Assembly (NCBI GenBank): GCA_035944115.1
Contig: DASZBJ010000038.1
Location: 1-64,000 of the forward strand
Length of the DNA: 64,000 nucleotides
Source: Candidatus Babeliales bacterium
Lineage (GTDB): Bacteria; Babelota; Babeliae; Babelales; Vermiphilaceae
Direction: 5' to 3'
Shown: positions 63,484-64,000 of the stretch, piece by piece
Position numbering within the stretch: position 1 is the stretch's first letter
Layout of the letters: each line of letters starts with the position of its first letter
Notes under the pieces: generated by a model
The model's input: the letters and a program-made list of their open reading frames with translations, nothing else
Told to the model about the DNA's origin: nothing
The model's database searches: none
Program-made: the position numbers and the translations under genes

Positions 63484-64000
63484 ATGAAGCGTATACTATT
63501 GTTAATATTGTCATGTTTGCCTTGTTGCGCGAACGTTTTTCAATTGGGCGTTGAAAATATTTCTCCTGCATTTGTTGCATGGCTTGCGGGTCAACGTGTT
63601 GGTCTTGCAACTAATCAGACCGGCGTTAATCAATTGGGCAAAAGGACGATTGACATACTGAAGGCAAAAGGAATTAATCTGTGTGCAATTTTTACACCTG
63701 AACATGGAATAACGGGAACAGTCGGTGCTGAGCTAAAGGTAAAAGACTCAGTGGATGGCAGCACAGGTGTTTCGATTTTTAGTTTATATGCGGGAGATAC
63801 GGGTAAAAAAATAACACAACAAACGTTGGATCCAGTAGATGTAATTATTTTCGACATGCAAGATTCTGGTATGCGCCATTATACGTATATCTCCACATTA
63901 TTCCACTTAATGAAAGCAGCTGCTCATTTTAAAAAGCGGGTGGTAGTGCTTGATCGCCCTAACCCATTGGGATGCAATATGGAAGGTCCATTAGTAGATG
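63484..64000 (+). CDS. NamZ/DUF1343-family exo-beta-N-acetylmuramidase (5' part)
   Basis: The window ends inside this gene; 172 residues are visible. A signal peptide (MKRILLLILSCLPCCA) is followed by the DUF1343 start: GQRVGLATNQTGVN, AIFTPEHGITGTVGAE, ISIFSLYAGD-like VSIFSLYAGD, VDVIIFDMQDSGMRHYTYISTL and VVVLDRPNPLG. Members of this family (NamZ) remove terminal N-acetylmuramic acid from peptidoglycan fragments, for wall recycling or scavenging. GGAG precedes the ATG at 63484. The CC near residues 13-14 could make it a lipoprotein. Confidence 0.9.
   Translation, partial: MKRILLLILSCLPCCANVFQLGVENISPAFVAWLAGQRVGLATNQTGVNQLGKRTIDILKAKGINLCAIFTPEHGITGTVGAELKVKDSVDGSTGVSIFSLYAGDTGKKITQQTLDPVDVIIFDMQDSGMRHYTYISTLFHLMKAAAHFKKRVVVLDRPNPLGCNMEGPLVD

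Overview
The window looks like chromosomal DNA of an AT-rich, Gram-negative, host-associated bacterium, most probably of the candidate phylum Dependentiae (TM6/Babeliae). This placement is inferred from gene content, not from a marker-gene tree. The content is typical of intracellular bacteria of protists: many exported ankyrin-repeat proteins, a type II secretion/type IV pilus-like operon, an outer-membrane beta-barrel protein, Mla-type lipid transport genes and compact housekeeping genes. No rRNA, tRNA, CRISPR array or intact insertion sequence was found.

Layout. 1-1.4 kb: two small nuclease genes (GIY-YIG, and a shortened DUF1016/YhcG-type PD-(D/E)XK protein), each bracketed by its own palindromic or inverted repeat. 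1.4-12.2 kb: a minus-strand cluster of four paralogous exported ankyrin proteins that share an unrecognised N-terminal domain, then a small ankyrin protein. 12.4-26.2 kb: mutL, an MgtA-like P-type ATPase, a candidate small RNA, a PilO-like protein with an M23 peptidase, an exported MutS-like ATPase, a C-terminally short uvrC, tpiA, secG and mlaE-mlaF. 26.3-30.0 kb: a secreted protein ending in a bacterial EndoU-like RNase domain, followed by three tandem paralogous small genes that look like immunity genes. 30.0-40.2 kb: dcd, a MoxR ATPase and a gspC-gspD-gspL/pilM-gspM-gspD operon with two secretins. 40.2-51 kb: eno, aspS, an outer-membrane protein, nfo, a WecA/MraY-type transferase, infB and nusA. 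51.0-51.7 kb: a gene-free region with an AT-rich stretch, seven copies of TTATCCACC (four in tandem at 11-bp spacing) and a 32-bp perfect palindrome, best read as a replication origin candidate. 51.7-64 kb: exported clostripain-like peptidase, ComEC-like protein, a fifth ankyrin paralog, uvrB, small membrane/exported proteins, an exported ankyrin + double-AAA + Lon protease fusion, and the start of a NamZ/DUF1343 muramidase gene.

How it fits together. Three themes recur. (1) Export towards the envelope or host: Sec signal peptides on the ankyrin proteins, the EndoU toxin, the clostripain-like peptidase and the Lon fusion, with a type II secretion operon about 2 kb from the toxin locus. (2) DNA repair and uptake: mutL, a MutS-like ATPase, uvrB, uvrC, nfo and comEC. 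(3) Core metabolism and expression: eno, tpiA, aspS, infB, nusA, dcd and secG. The observations most worth following are the EndoU toxin with three immunity-like genes, the ankyrin-double-AAA-Lon fusion, the origin-like region, the shared unknown domain of the ankyrin family, and the two repeat-bracketed nuclease genes.
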